Shown one piece after another: positions 1-8,857 of a DNA stretch of 20,506 nt. The notes under the pieces are model-generated. The model saw nothing but the letters and a program-made list of their open reading frames with translations, made no database searches and was not told where the DNA came from. This DNA is from an uncultured Eubacteriales bacterium. GTDB taxonomy: Bacteria > Bacillota > Clostridia > UMGS1810. How positions within the stretch are numbered: position 1 is the stretch's first letter; every line of letters begins with the position of its first letter. The stretch covers positions 1-20,506 of the forward strand of contig USKN01000012.1 in NCBI GenBank assembly GCA_900555295.1, read 5' to 3'. Made by a program: the position numbers and the translations under genes.

Positions 1-10
1 AGAGTGCTAA

Positions 11-520
11 ATGAATAAAATACGTATTTTGGGCATTGACCCCGGTTATGCAATTGTGGGAGTGGGAATACTTGAATATTCGGGAAATAAATTTACCGTA
101 ATAGACTATTTTGCAATTACAACCGAGGCGGGTGTACCCATAGAAAAAAGACTTAAAATAATATACGACGAATTAAGCGCAGTTATAAAAAAATTTAAAC
201 CGCAGCATATGGCAATAGAGGAACTGTTTTTTAACAATAACGCAAAAACGGCAATTAATGTAAGCCAGGCGCGCGGTGTAATACTTGTAGCGGCCGAAAA
301 TTGCAATATACCTATATTTGAATACACGCCGCTTCAAATAAAACAGGCGGTGGTAGGTTACGGCCGAGCCGAAAAAAAGCAGGTTCAGCAAATGACAAAG
401 GCAATTTTAAATTTGTGTGCCGTTCCAAAACCCGATGATATTGCCGACGCGCTTGCGGTTGCGGTGTGCCACGCACACTCGTATAACCCACGCAATCCGC
501 AATTTACGGGAATAAAATAA
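11..520 (+). CDS. ruvC: Crossover junction endodeoxyribonuclease RuvC
   Basis: RuvC is the Holliday-junction resolvase that nicks four-way junctions symmetrically after RuvAB branch migration. The 169-residue protein has the usual family length. The RNase H-like fold motifs are visible: LGIDPGYAIVGVG near the N-terminus (Asp10), AIEELFF (Glu70), and DDIADALAVAVCH near the C-terminus (Asp143 and Asp146). These correspond to the four acidic metal-binding residues of the family. It is the first gene of a ruvC-ruvA-ruvB run, with 26 bases before ruvA. The start lies only 10 bases into the window, so its ribosome binding site and promoter are mostly outside. The identity is secure from both motifs and context. 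Confidence 0.96.
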   Translation: MNKIRILGIDPGYAIVGVGILEYSGNKFTVIDYFAITTEAGVPIEKRLKIIYDELSAVIKKFKPQHMAIEELFFNNNAKTAINVSQARGVILVAAENCNIPIFEYTPLQIKQAVVGYGRAEKKQVQQMTKAILNLCAVPKPDDIADALAVAVCHAHSYNPRNPQFTGIK

Positions 521-546
521 GAAAACAGAAAAACGGAGAAAATAAA

Positions 547-1152
547 ATGTTTAGTTATATAAGCGGCAGACTTGCCGAAAAAAATTTAAACTATGCGGTA
601 GTGGACGTGGGCGGTATAGGCTTTAAAATATATACAAGCCTTACCACGCTCAACGACGTATCGGCAGAGGTAAATTCTAAAGTTACTTTGTATACATATA
701 TGTATATAAAAGAGGGAATTATGGATTTGTACGGTTTTTCGTCCAAAAACGAACTTGAACTGTTTGAAATGCTTATTTCAGTCTCGGGAGTGGGCGCAAA
801 AGGCGCGGCGGCGGTACTGTCGGTTGCGCCCACCGAAAAAATTGCGCTTGCAATTGCGTCGGGCGATACATCGGTTATAAAAAAAGCGTCGGGCATAGGT
901 GCCAAAACCGCGCAGAGGATTTGCCTTGAACTTAAAGACAAGGTTAAAAACGAAAGCTTTATACCTGCCGATACCGACGCATTTGAAACATTGGAGCAGA
1001 TATCTTTTGCCGACGAAAAAACCGAGGCGGTTGCCGCGCTTTGCGCTCTGGGCTACTCCACGCAGGACGCAAAACGTGCCGTGTCGCAGGTTGACCCCAC
1101 TTTAAACAAAGTTGAGCAAATTGTAAAATCGGCGCTTAAAAAGCTTATGTAA
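547..1152 (+). CDS. ruvA: Holliday junction branch migration protein RuvA
   Basis: RuvA binds the Holliday junction as a tetramer and loads the RuvB motor. The 201-residue protein has the normal length. The N-terminal OB-fold (about residues 1-62) opens with MFSYISGRL. It is followed by two helix-hairpin-helix motifs: ISVSGVGAKGAAAVL at about 77-91 and ASGIGAKTAQRICLEL at about 114-129. A C-terminal RuvB-binding domain (about 150-201) ends in VEQIVKSALKKLM. A GGAG ribosome binding site precedes the ATG. It sits between ruvC and ruvB, 21 bases upstream of the latter, consistent with co-transcription. Confidence 0.96.
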   Translation: MFSYISGRLAEKNLNYAVVDVGGIGFKIYTSLTTLNDVSAEVNSKVTLYTYMYIKEGIMDLYGFSSKNELELFEMLISVSGVGAKGAAAVLSVAPTEKIALAIASGDTSVIKKASGIGAKTAQRICLELKDKVKNESFIPADTDAFETLEQISFADEKTEAVAALCALGYSTQDAKRAVSQVDPTLNKVEQIVKSALKKLM

Positions 1153-1173
1153 AATAAAGCGGAGGATTAAAAA

Positions 1174-2181
1174 ATGGAATTTAATGACAGAGTAATATCG
1201 GGCGAGGCTTTCGGCGACGATTTGGAAACCGAACCCTCATTAAGGCCCAAACATTTGGACGAATATGTAGGACAGGCAAAAATAAAAGAAAATTTACAAA
1301 TATACATAGAGGCGGCAAAAGGCAGAAAAGAGGCGCTTGACCACGTGCTTTTGTACGGTCCTCCGGGACTTGGCAAAACAACGCTTGCAAATATTATAGC
1401 AAACGAGCTTGGCGTAAATATACGCATAACATCGGGCCCCGCAATAGAAAAACCGGGCGACCTTGCGGCAATACTTACCAATTTAAACGAACACGATGTA
1501 CTTTTTATAGACGAAATACACCGATTAAGCAGAAGCGTTGAGGAGGTTTTATACCCCGCAATGGAGGATTTTGCGTATGATATTATTATAGGCAAAGGTC
1601 CGAGCGCGCGTTCGGTACGTCTTGATATTCCGCACTTTACGCTTATAGGCGCCACAACAAAGGCAGGCGCTATGACATCGCCTCTCCGTGACAGATTTGG
1701 CGTTATATCAAGACTTGAACTGTATACAAGCGATGAGCTTATGCAAATTGTAAAACGCAGTGCGGCCATTTTAAATGTAAAAATAGACGATTACGGCGCA
1801 TATGAAATTGCCTCACGCTCACGCGGTACACCGCGTATTGCAAACAGGTTTTTAAAGCGTGTGCGCGATTTTGCCTGTGTTTGGGCGGACGGTGTAATAT
1901 CCAAAGAAATAGCCGATAAGGCGCTTACACGTCTTGAGGTAGATAAAATAGGACTCGACAATATAGACAGAAACGTTATTACCACAATGATAAATTCGTT
2001 TGCCGGGGGACCTGTGGGGCTTGATACTTTAGCTGCCACAACAGGCGAGGACGCAGGTACAATAGAGGACGTATACGAGCCGTATCTTTTGCAGCTTGGG
2101 TTTATAAACAGAACTCCGCGCGGCAGAGTTGTAACCAAAAAAGCATACGAACATTTTAATATTGAGTATAATAAAGAATGA
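1174..2181 (+). CDS. ruvB: Holliday junction branch migration helicase RuvB
   Basis: RuvB is the AAA+ ATPase ring that drives branch migration with RuvA. The 335-residue length is typical. Visible motifs are Walker A GPPGLGKTT (residues 62-70), Walker B LFIDEIHRL (110-118), the sensor-1 region LIGATTKAG (158-165) and the arginine-finger region LRDRFG (171-176). The C-terminal winged helix ends with TPRGRVVTKKAYEHF, a RuvB hallmark. A GGAGG ribosome binding site sits upstream of the ATG. It is the last ruv gene, and 124 AT-rich bases separate it from the amidase. A long antisense open frame covers part of the gene but is a shadow of its codon composition. Confidence 0.97.
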   Translation: MEFNDRVISGEAFGDDLETEPSLRPKHLDEYVGQAKIKENLQIYIEAAKGRKEALDHVLLYGPPGLGKTTLANIIANELGVNIRITSGPAIEKPGDLAAILTNLNEHDVLFIDEIHRLSRSVEEVLYPAMEDFAYDIIIGKGPSARSVRLDIPHFTLIGATTKAGAMTSPLRDRFGVISRLELYTSDELMQIVKRSAAILNVKIDDYGAYEIASRSRGTPRIANRFLKRVRDFACVWADGVISKEIADKALTRLEVDKIGLDNIDRNVITTMINSFAGGPVGLDTLAATTGEDAGTIEDVYEPYLLQLGFINRTPRGRVVTKKAYEHFNIEYNKE

Positions 2182-2305
2182 TAAATCTGTTAATATTATA
2201 TTACAGTTTATTTTCAACACTAAACATACGTATTTAAATATGTTAAAATGAAATGGCGGGAAAACATTTTCTTTAACAGATAAAATAAGCATAGCGGAGT
2301 ACATT

Positions 2306-3763
2306 ATGAATAAAAAAGCAATAAAAGTATGCACGGTATTTTTATTTGTAATTATACTGTGTACAGGGCTTTTTATGTGCGCATATGCCGAAAATGCAAT
2401 AAAGCTTTTTATAAACGGCAATGAGGTTGCGTGCGATGTAAGCCCTTGCATTATAAACGACAGAACTATGGTTCCGGCTCGTGTTGTGTTTGAAAACTTT
2501 GGTGCTGCGGTAAATTGGAATGCCGCCGAGTCGGAGGTAGCAATACTGTCGGGCACAACCGATATAACATTTAAAATAAACAGTAAAAATGCGTATGTAA
2601 ACGGAGAAAGCGTCACTCTTGACAGCGCACCCGTTATATCAAACGACAGAACGCTTATTCCAATACGTTTTGTATCCGAAAAACTTGGTTATAATGTAAA
2701 TTGGAACGGTGAAAAAAGATACGTTATGATTGAAAGCCCAAAAACAAATACACCTGTTATACATAAAGTTGAAACAAGCGACGAAAAATCGTATCAATCT
2801 ATAACAATAACGGCAGACACAAGCCTTACTCCGCGTGTGAGTACAGCTGAGTCGCCGTATAGGCTTATATTGGATTTTGACGGTGTTAAAATTGACGGCA
2901 AAGACGTAAATTTAAATGTAACATCAGGTTTTGTAAAGCAGCTGCGCTGGGCACAGCACGGCGATTATGCACGCGTTGTTGCCGAAACTTACACAAAACA
3001 GCCGTACGAAATAATTAAAAGCGATTACGGTGTAATAATTAAACTTGGCACGGCACAAACGCGCTATACGCCCTCACAGGACAATAATACATCAAAACCC
3101 GATACCACCGTATCCGACAGCGGTTCAAACACACAAAAACCTGCCTCGGATAAACCGAGCGGTAATTTAATTGTGGCTATAGACGCAGGTCACGGCGGAA
3201 AAGATACAGGCGCTTTGGGAAAAGACGATAGCGGCAATATTGTAATGCAGGAAAAGGACGTTACGCTCGATGTATCAAAAAGAGTTGAAAACATATTAAA
3301 AAGCAGGGGCATTTCGGTTATTATGACGCGTAATGCCGATGTGTACGAGGGCGAAACAACTATGGAAAATTTGCAAAAGCGGTGCGATATTGCAAACAAT
3401 GCCAATGCTGCAATGTTTGTAAGTATACATATAAACAGCTTTACAACAGCCGAGGCAACGGGAACACAAGTATGCTATACCTCCGAAAGTACGGGAAAAT
3501 ACGGCGTTACAAGCCTTGATTTGGCAAAAAACATTTTAACCCCTCTTGTTAAGGCAACGGGTCTTACAAACCGAGGCACGGTAGACAGTCCGCGTCTTGT
3601 GGTTTTAAAAAATACGCAAATGCCGGCTGTGCTTTTGGAGCTTGCGTTTATTTCAAACCCGGGTGACAGACAAGTGCTTGCCGACAGTTCAAAACTCGAC
3701 AAAATTTCGTATGCGATTGCCGACGGAATAGAAAAGTCGCTCAATACAATGAAAAACGGATGA
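2306..3763 (+). CDS. Secreted N-acetylmuramoyl-L-alanine amidase with copper-amine-oxidase-like and AMIN domains
   Basis: This is a zinc-dependent cell-wall hydrolase that cleaves the amide bond between N-acetylmuramic acid and the stem peptide. The 485-residue protein begins with a signal peptide (1-28, likely cut after AYA). Next is a copper-amine-oxidase N-terminal-like domain (about 30-145) with the paired motifs INDRTMVPARVVFENFG and ISNDRTLIPIRFVSEKLG. An AMIN domain follows (about 152-248), then a Ser/Thr/Asn-rich linker (about 250-287). The Amidase_3 domain (288-481) retains the zinc ligands His296 (DAGHGG), Glu316 and His375 (SIHINS) and the catalytic Glu445 (LELAFISN). It is probably retained at the cell surface through the N-terminal domains. 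Neighbouring ireB and murJ also act in cell-wall biology. Confidence 0.92.
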   Translation: MNKKAIKVCTVFLFVIILCTGLFMCAYAENAIKLFINGNEVACDVSPCIINDRTMVPARVVFENFGAAVNWNAAESEVAILSGTTDITFKINSKNAYVNGESVTLDSAPVISNDRTLIPIRFVSEKLGYNVNWNGEKRYVMIESPKTNTPVIHKVETSDEKSYQSITITADTSLTPRVSTAESPYRLILDFDGVKIDGKDVNLNVTSGFVKQLRWAQHGDYARVVAETYTKQPYEIIKSDYGVIIKLGTAQTRYTPSQDNNTSKPDTTVSDSGSNTQKPASDKPSGNLIVAIDAGHGGKDTGALGKDDSGNIVMQEKDVTLDVSKRVENILKSRGISVIMTRNADVYEGETTMENLQKRCDIANNANAAMFVSIHINSFTTAEATGTQVCYTSESTGKYGVTSLDLAKNILTPLVKATGLTNRGTVDSPRLVVLKNTQMPAVLLELAFISNPGDRQVLADSSKLDKISYAIADGIEKSLNTMKNG

Positions 3764-3780
3764 AAACAAATTAAAAAGAG

Positions 3781-3809
3781 TTGAAAAAATATAAAATATG
3801 TGATAAAAT
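3781..3809 (+). promoter_or_regulatory. Predicted sigma-A promoter for ireB
   Basis: A TTGAAA -35 box (3781-3786) and a TAAAAT -10 box (3804-3809) are separated by an optimal 17 bases. A TG dinucleotide just before the -10 box gives an extended form. It lies between the amidase stop and ireB, so transcription would begin near 3816. This supports the ATG at 3866 as the ireB start rather than the in-frame GTG at 3800, which overlaps the promoter. Confidence 0.7.
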
Positions 3810-3865
3810 ATAATTTATATAAAAGCATAGCCAAAATAAGCTGTGCGGAAGGGTTGGTGCATAAT

Positions 3866-4138
3866 ATGAACAGTAATAACCAAAACAGCTTCAACGAAAC
3901 ACTTAAAATTAAAGTGGAAATCGATAATGCCGAAAAAGTTGAACATATTATGAAAACCGTATACGAGGCATTAAAGGAAAAGGGATATAATCCCATAAAC
4001 CAAATTGTGGCATACCTTATAAGCGGTGACCCGACTTATATTACAAGCTACAACAATGCACGCATACTTATAGGCAAAGTTGAGCGAGACGAAATTTTGG
4101 AAGAATTTACAAAATCGTACTTAAAAACCATTAATTAG
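3866..4138 (+). CDS. ireB: IreB family regulatory phosphoprotein (UPF0297)
   Basis: IreB is a small regulatory protein phosphorylated by the PASTA-domain Ser/Thr kinase IreK. In Enterococcus it modulates cephalosporin resistance and envelope stress. The start at 3866 gives 90 residues, close to the family norm. The signature YEALKEKGYNPINQIVAYL, SGDPTYI and NNARILIGKVERDEILEEF is unmistakable. The conserved N-terminal threonine region is represented by Thr12 (NETLKIK). An in-frame GTG 66 bases upstream is rejected because it falls inside the predicted promoter. A weak GGAAGGG lies upstream of the chosen ATG. Position between an amidase and murJ fits a role in cell-wall control. Classical ireB neighbours such as ruvX are not present here. 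Confidence 0.92.
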   Translation: MNSNNQNSFNETLKIKVEIDNAEKVEHIMKTVYEALKEKGYNPINQIVAYLISGDPTYITSYNNARILIGKVERDEILEEFTKSYLKTIN

Positions 4139-4189
4139 GCAAAAATAGGGTTTAATACACATTGCCTATACGAAAGGCGCATTTAAAAC

Positions 4190-5746
4190 ATGAAAACAAA
4201 TAAAAAAAATACTGCCGTTACGGCGGCATTTATTGTGGCGGCTACCCTTGCGGCAAAAATATGCGGTATGTTAAGAGATATTCTTGTGGCAAGCCTTTAC
4301 GGTACGTCCACAAACGAGGCGGTGGCATTTTCAACCGCTACACGCATACCGCTTTTGTTTTTTGATATTGCGTTGGGGTCGGCGGTAACGTCGGCATTTA
4401 TTCCCATTTTTAACGAATATCTTGAAAATGACGGGCGAAAACGCGCAATTGAATTTTCAAACAGTTTTATAAATCTTGTTGCGCTTATTACAATTGTTAT
4501 GACCGCCGTGGGAATGTTTTTTTCGGGGCAGTTTGTGCGCCTTATTGCCGGCGGATATGACGAGGCAAAAATATTGCTTGCGTCACAGCTTGTAAAAATA
4601 CTTTTTCCCACAATTATTTTTACGGGTGTGGCATATTGCTTTGTGGGTATATTGCAATCGTTCGGCGAGTTTTACATACCGGCTGTTATAAGCCTTGTGT
4701 CTAACGGTCTGTTGCTTTTATACCTTATATTTGTAAAAAACAAGCTGGGCGTGTACGGTGTTGCGGTGGCAATGCTTGTTGCCTGGAGCGCACAGGTTAT
4801 TGTACAAATTCCGCCGCTTGTTAAAATGAAATACAGCTATAAAATGCGCCTTAATTTTAAAGACGAAGGCATAAAAAAGGTTTGCGTTTTGGCATTGCCC
4901 ATTATTGTATCTACGTGGGTTCAGCCAATAAATACTATGGTTAATATACGTCTTGCCTCGGGTATGGCGGGCGGCGGTGCGGTTACGGCACTCGATTACG
5001 CAAACAAACTTTATATAATACTTGTGGGTGTGTTTACGTTTGCAATAACAAACTTAATTTTTCCGTCGCTTTCACGCGCGGTTGCAAAAAAAGATAATGC
5101 GGAATTTGCATCTCTTATGAAAAATGCGTTAAGATATGTACTTTTTATTATTACTCCCGTTATGGCGGGTTTTCTGCTGCTTTCAACGCCCGTTATACGT
5201 CTTTTTTACGAGAGGGGAGCGTTTGGCGCGGAGTCAACAAATCTTACCGCGGCGGCACTGTTTTTTTATTCGCTCGGTATGCTGGGCTACGGTGTGCAGG
5301 AAATATGCAATAAGGCATTTTATGCAATGCATGACGGCAGAACGCCTATGACGGTATCTATGGGCGGAATTGCGGTAAATATTGCATTGAGCGTGTTTTT
5401 TGTGCTTGCGCTCGGCAAAGGCCATTGGGCGCTTGCTCTTGCGGCGTCTGTTGCGGCAAATATTATAGGAATTACAATGCTTTTTATTTTAAACAAAAAA
5501 GTAAAAGGTATTTTAAATAAACAAATGCTTGTATATTTTGTAAAAATACTGATAAGTGTTTTAATTATGAGTGCGTCGGTTTTGTTTATAAACAATCGGC
5601 TGGGTGATAATGCGTCAAAGGTCATTGCCGTTATGCTGCCTGCCTGTGCGGGTGCCGCGGTATACTTTGTGTGCTGTGCGGTGTTGGGCATAAACGAGAT
5701 AAGCGGCATTGTAAAATCGGTGTGCGCAAGACGCAAGAACGGTTAA
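4190..5746 (+). CDS. murJ: Lipid II flippase MurJ (MviN family)
   Basis: MurJ flips undecaprenyl-pyrophosphate-linked peptidoglycan precursor across the cytoplasmic membrane. The 518-residue protein is strongly hydrophobic, with about 14 membrane segments, the usual MOP-superfamily size. It begins with the family-typical AAFIVAATLAAKICGMLRDILVASLYG. Later motifs include FFDIALGSAVTSAFIPIF, ITNLIFPSLSRAVA, RLFYERGAF and EICNKAFYAMHDGRTPM, all characteristic of MviN/MurJ. An AAAGG ribosome binding site lies 12 bases before the ATG. The next gene starts 33 bases after the stop, so murJ probably belongs with the polysaccharide genes downstream. A homologue exporting a different lipid-linked glycan cannot be excluded. 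Confidence 0.92.
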   Translation: MKTNKKNTAVTAAFIVAATLAAKICGMLRDILVASLYGTSTNEAVAFSTATRIPLLFFDIALGSAVTSAFIPIFNEYLENDGRKRAIEFSNSFINLVALITIVMTAVGMFFSGQFVRLIAGGYDEAKILLASQLVKILFPTIIFTGVAYCFVGILQSFGEFYIPAVISLVSNGLLLLYLIFVKNKLGVYGVAVAMLVAWSAQVIVQIPPLVKMKYSYKMRLNFKDEGIKKVCVLALPIIVSTWVQPINTMVNIRLASGMAGGGAVTALDYANKLYIILVGVFTFAITNLIFPSLSRAVAKKDNAEFASLMKNALRYVLFIITPVMAGFLLLSTPVIRLFYERGAFGAESTNLTAAALFFYSLGMLGYGVQEICNKAFYAMHDGRTPMTVSMGGIAVNIALSVFFVLALGKGHWALALAASVAANIIGITMLFILNKKVKGILNKQMLVYFVKILISVLIMSASVLFINNRLGDNASKVIAVMLPACAGAAVYFVCCAVLGINEISGIVKSVCARRKNG

Positions 5747-5778
5747 TTTTAACCGACATTGAGAGGAGGCACAAGAAG

Positions 5779-7647
5779 ATGAAGTGTGGAATAATACTCG
5801 GATTTTTTTATAATCTTTTTGTGACGGTTTTTAATTGGTTTGAAAACAGCTTTTTCAGAAAAATACAAATTGCGGTTGCAAATTTTTGGGGCAAAATATC
5901 CAAAAACAGCATTGCGGTATCGTATTTTACCACATTTCCCAATTATAAAGAGGCTTTGTTTTCAAGCCATATTTATATGTTTTTTCACAATCTTTTTCAT
6001 ATTGTAAAAAAACATTGCGAAAATCTGTTTGAACGTGTTGAGGACATTTATTTTATAAGCAAACTGCTCTTTGCCGCACGCAATATTTTAAACGTAAGCA
6101 TAAGGGTTTACGGTATGGGCTGTGTGGGATTTGCCGCAGTCTTATTTGCGGTATCGCTTGTTTTGGGCAGTTTAACGCTTAACACGGCAGTTGCATCTGC
6201 CGCGGCAATTATAACAGGTATATTGTTTATATGCATAAACAAATCGGTTTCGTGTATTTTTAAAGGCAGTATTATATCCAAATTTGCGGCGTCGCTTTTT
6301 GACTATGATTATAATTACAAGGCAATAAATATTAATTGCAATAAGGCTTGTACCGCCTGGTATACGGGTGTGGGCGCCGTATTCGGCGGATTAACCGCGT
6401 GGGGAGGTATACCTGCTCTTGCGGTAATATTTGCGGTTTTGGCAATGTTTTTGCTTATATACGATTACCGTATCGGCATTTTTGCGGCTCTTATTATAAT
6501 GCCTTTTGCGCCCACAATGCTTGTGGTTGCGGCGGTAATGGCGTCGTTTGCGGCATTTTTGTTCAGATTGCTGTTTGACAAAAAAACGGTTTTTGTTCAC
6601 ACACCACTCGATGTACCTGTTGTGCTTTTTATATTTGTATTGGCAATATCGGCGGTTACGTCGTTTGCGCGCGGTAACTCAATTACAATATTTTTAGTAT
6701 ATATGGCATTCGGTATATCTTATTTTCTTGTTACCAATGCCGTTAAAGGCAAAAGGCAGCTTTATGCGCTAATAACCGGTATGCTTTTTGCGGGACTCGG
6801 AGTTGCCCTATACGGAATATACCAGCACATATTCGGCTTTCCCGGCGCAGATACGTGGATAGACAAAGAAATGTTTGAAGATATTTCAACCCGTGTTATT
6901 TCAACATTTGGCAACCCAAATGTATTGGGTGAGTATTTGCTTTTGCTTATACCCGTATGCTGCGGATTTATTTTTGCACGCAACGGCGGATTTAACAAGT
7001 TTGCGGCACTGTGTATAACGGGCGCTCTGTGCCTTTGTATGATATATACCTATTCGCGCGGAAATTGGGTAGGTCTTATTGTTGCTATGGCGCTATTTTT
7101 TATGTTTTATGACGGCAGAATTGTTTGGCTGGGCATAATAGCCGCATTTTTTGCACCTCTTTTAATGCCGCAAACAATAATAGACCGCTTTTTAAGCGTT
7201 GGCGATACGTCCGATTCGTCAACCTCATACCGTGTGTATATTTGGATAGGAACGCTTAATATGCTGCGCGACTATTGGCTGTGCGGTGTTGGCTTGGGCA
7301 GTGAAGCGTTTAACCTTATTTACCCGTTCTATTCGTATTCGGGTATTGTTGCGCCGCACTCACATAACCTTTACCTGCAAATTATTACCGAAAACGGTGT
7401 AATGGGTATTTTGGTGTTTTTAATACTTATAATTGTATATTACCGCGGTGTTATATCAAGTGCGGTTAAGTGCCGTGACAAAATGCTTAAGGCCGTAATA
7501 ATAGGACTTGCGGCAGGTATGTTTGGATATCTTGTTCAGGGAATGTTCGACAATGTGTGGTATAATTACAGAATAGTATTTATGTTTTATATAATAATAT
7601 CGCTTACCGAGTGTGCGGTAAACATTGCTGTAACCGAAAGAGAGTAA
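5779..7647 (+). CDS. O-antigen ligase/polymerase-like integral membrane protein
   Basis: This predicted glycan polymerase or ligase would act on lipid-linked saccharides at the outer face of the membrane. The chosen ATG at 5779 has an AGGAGG ribosome binding site nine bases upstream and gives 622 residues. The frame is open further upstream, but only into murJ. The N-terminal 90 or so residues are aromatic and partly amphipathic. About a dozen hydrophobic segments follow. Wzy_C-type signatures are visible: TYSRGNWVGL, then a large loop with GVGLGSEAFN and PHSHNLYLQIITENGVMG, where the Arg and His residues are typical of WaaL/Wzy proteins. The flanking murJ and GT4 gene support surface-polysaccharide assembly. 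The substrate is not readable from sequence. Confidence 0.85.
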   Translation: MKCGIILGFFYNLFVTVFNWFENSFFRKIQIAVANFWGKISKNSIAVSYFTTFPNYKEALFSSHIYMFFHNLFHIVKKHCENLFERVEDIYFISKLLFAARNILNVSIRVYGMGCVGFAAVLFAVSLVLGSLTLNTAVASAAAIITGILFICINKSVSCIFKGSIISKFAASLFDYDYNYKAININCNKACTAWYTGVGAVFGGLTAWGGIPALAVIFAVLAMFLLIYDYRIGIFAALIIMPFAPTMLVVAAVMASFAAFLFRLLFDKKTVFVHTPLDVPVVLFIFVLAISAVTSFARGNSITIFLVYMAFGISYFLVTNAVKGKRQLYALITGMLFAGLGVALYGIYQHIFGFPGADTWIDKEMFEDISTRVISTFGNPNVLGEYLLLLIPVCCGFIFARNGGFNKFAALCITGALCLCMIYTYSRGNWVGLIVAMALFFMFYDGRIVWLGIIAAFFAPLLMPQTIIDRFLSVGDTSDSSTSYRVYIWIGTLNMLRDYWLCGVGLGSEAFNLIYPFYSYSGIVAPHSHNLYLQIITENGVMGILVFLILIIVYYRGVISSAVKCRDKMLKAVIIGLAAGMFGYLVQGMFDNVWYNYRIVFMFYIIISLTECAVNIAVTERE

Positions 7648-7664
7648 AGAGAGTAAAAAAAGTT

Positions 7665-7692
7665 AATTATGCGTACATAAAACGGCATAATT
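7665..7692 (+). other. Inverted repeat ahead of the glycosyltransferase gene
   Basis: AATTATGC (7665-7672) and GCATAATT (7685-7692) form a perfect 8-bp inverted repeat with a 12-base loop. It lies in the 76-base gap between the ligase-like gene and the GT4 gene. No T-run follows it, so it is not a standard terminator. It could be a regulator site, an mRNA-stabilising hairpin or chance in AT-rich DNA. Confidence 0.35.
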
Positions 7693-7723
7693 TAAATTTC
7701 TTTCGGCTAAAGGAGGAAAGTAT

Positions 7724-8857
7724 ATGATAAAGGTTATTTATGTAATAAGCGACACCAATATAGGCGGTGCGGGCAAATGCGTACTTACATTTTTAAAGTA
7801 TTATGACAGGTCAAAAATCAATTTAAAAATTATTTTGCCTCAATCAAGTTTGCTTATTCCCAAAATACGCGAGCTTGGCGGAGTATATATCGAGATAGAG
7901 GGCATAGCCGATCAATCTCTCGGCTTTTCGGCAATAAGAAGGCTTAAAAAAATATTTGCTGATGAAAAACCCGATATTGTGCACGCACACGCGTCAATGT
8001 CGGCACGTATTGCGGCACGGCTTTATAAAACCGATAACGGCAAACGTGCAAAAATTGTATTTACACGTCACAGTGTTTTTGAACCGTCAAAACTGCTGTC
8101 GAGCGGATTGGGCAAAAAAATAAACGGTTTTGTAAACAATAAAACAGCCGATAAAATAATAGCGGTTGCCGACGCGGCAAAAGATAACATTGTAAAAACG
8201 GGTGTAGATCCTCATAAAATTACGGTAATACAAAACGGCGTAGAGCCTTTAAGACGTGTTGACGAACAGGAATTTTTAAAACTAAAGGCAAAATATAATG
8301 CCGAGGACGGTGAGTGCCTGGGCGGTATTGCGGCACGGCTTAACGAGGTAAAAGGGCATATATATATACTTGAGGCGCTTAAAATGCTTAAAGACGACGG
8401 CATTAAAATGAAACTGCTCATTGCAGGTACGGGCGAATGGGAGCCTGTAATACGTAATAAAGCCGCCGAACTCGATATTGTGCACGAGGTTATAATGGCG
8501 GGATTTGTAGATGATGTTACGGGTATTATGAATTTAATAGACGTAAACATAAATGCGTCTTTCGGCACAGAGGCAACCAGCCTTGCACTGCTTGAGGGAA
8601 TGAGCGTGGGAACGCCTTGTATAGTAAGTGACTTTGGCGGTAACCCCGGAGTGGTAACGGACGGTGTAAACGGCCTTATATTTAAAACAAAAGACAGCCG
8701 TGATTTATATTTAAAATTAAAACGTTTTATATGTGAGGACGGATTAAAGCAAAAATTAAGCGAGAATGCCGAAAAGGTATTTAACAGCAAATTCCGCGCC
8801 GAAATTATGACAAAAAAAACCGAACAGGTTTATTACGATTTATCGGAGGACAGATAA
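7724..8857 (+). CDS. Glycosyltransferase family 4 (GT-B fold)
   Basis: This retaining GT-B glycosyltransferase probably adds a sugar to a lipid-linked or surface glycan from a nucleotide-sugar donor. The 377-residue protein has an N-terminal acceptor domain starting MIKVIYVISDTNIGGAGK, with the glycine-rich loop of the family, and a DIVHAHAS motif (residues 84-91). The C-terminal donor domain has GIAARLNEVKGH (201-212), LLIAGTGEWE (231-240) and an E-x7-E motif at Glu283-Glu291 within FGTEATSLALLEGMSVGTP. No membrane segment is evident. An excellent AAAGGAGG ribosome binding site precedes the ATG. Its stop codon abuts the next start, suggesting translational coupling with the DUF4330 pair. Confidence 0.9.
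   Translation: MIKVIYVISDTNIGGAGKCVLTFLKYYDRSKINLKIILPQSSLLIPKIRELGGVYIEIEGIADQSLGFSAIRRLKKIFADEKPDIVHAHASMSARIAARLYKTDNGKRAKIVFTRHSVFEPSKLLSSGLGKKINGFVNNKTADKIIAVADAAKDNIVKTGVDPHKITVIQNGVEPLRRVDEQEFLKLKAKYNAEDGECLGGIAARLNEVKGHIYILEALKMLKDDGIKMKLLIAGTGEWEPVIRNKAAELDIVHEVIMAGFVDDVTGIMNLIDVNINASFGTEATSLALLEGMSVGTPCIVSDFGGNPGVVTDGVNGLIFKTKDSRDLYLKLKRFICEDGLKQKLSENAEKVFNSKFRAEIMTKKTEQVYYDLSEDR

Noticed and set aside
1167..1769. A 200-codon open frame on the minus strand opposite ruvB.
   Set aside because: It is a mirror of ruvB codon use, has no family signature and no ribosome binding site, and ruvB is certain.
2221..2249. A possible promoter before the amidase gene (TAAAAT at 2244-2249).
   Set aside because: No acceptable -35 box lies at 16-18 bases, so it cannot be told from AT-rich background.
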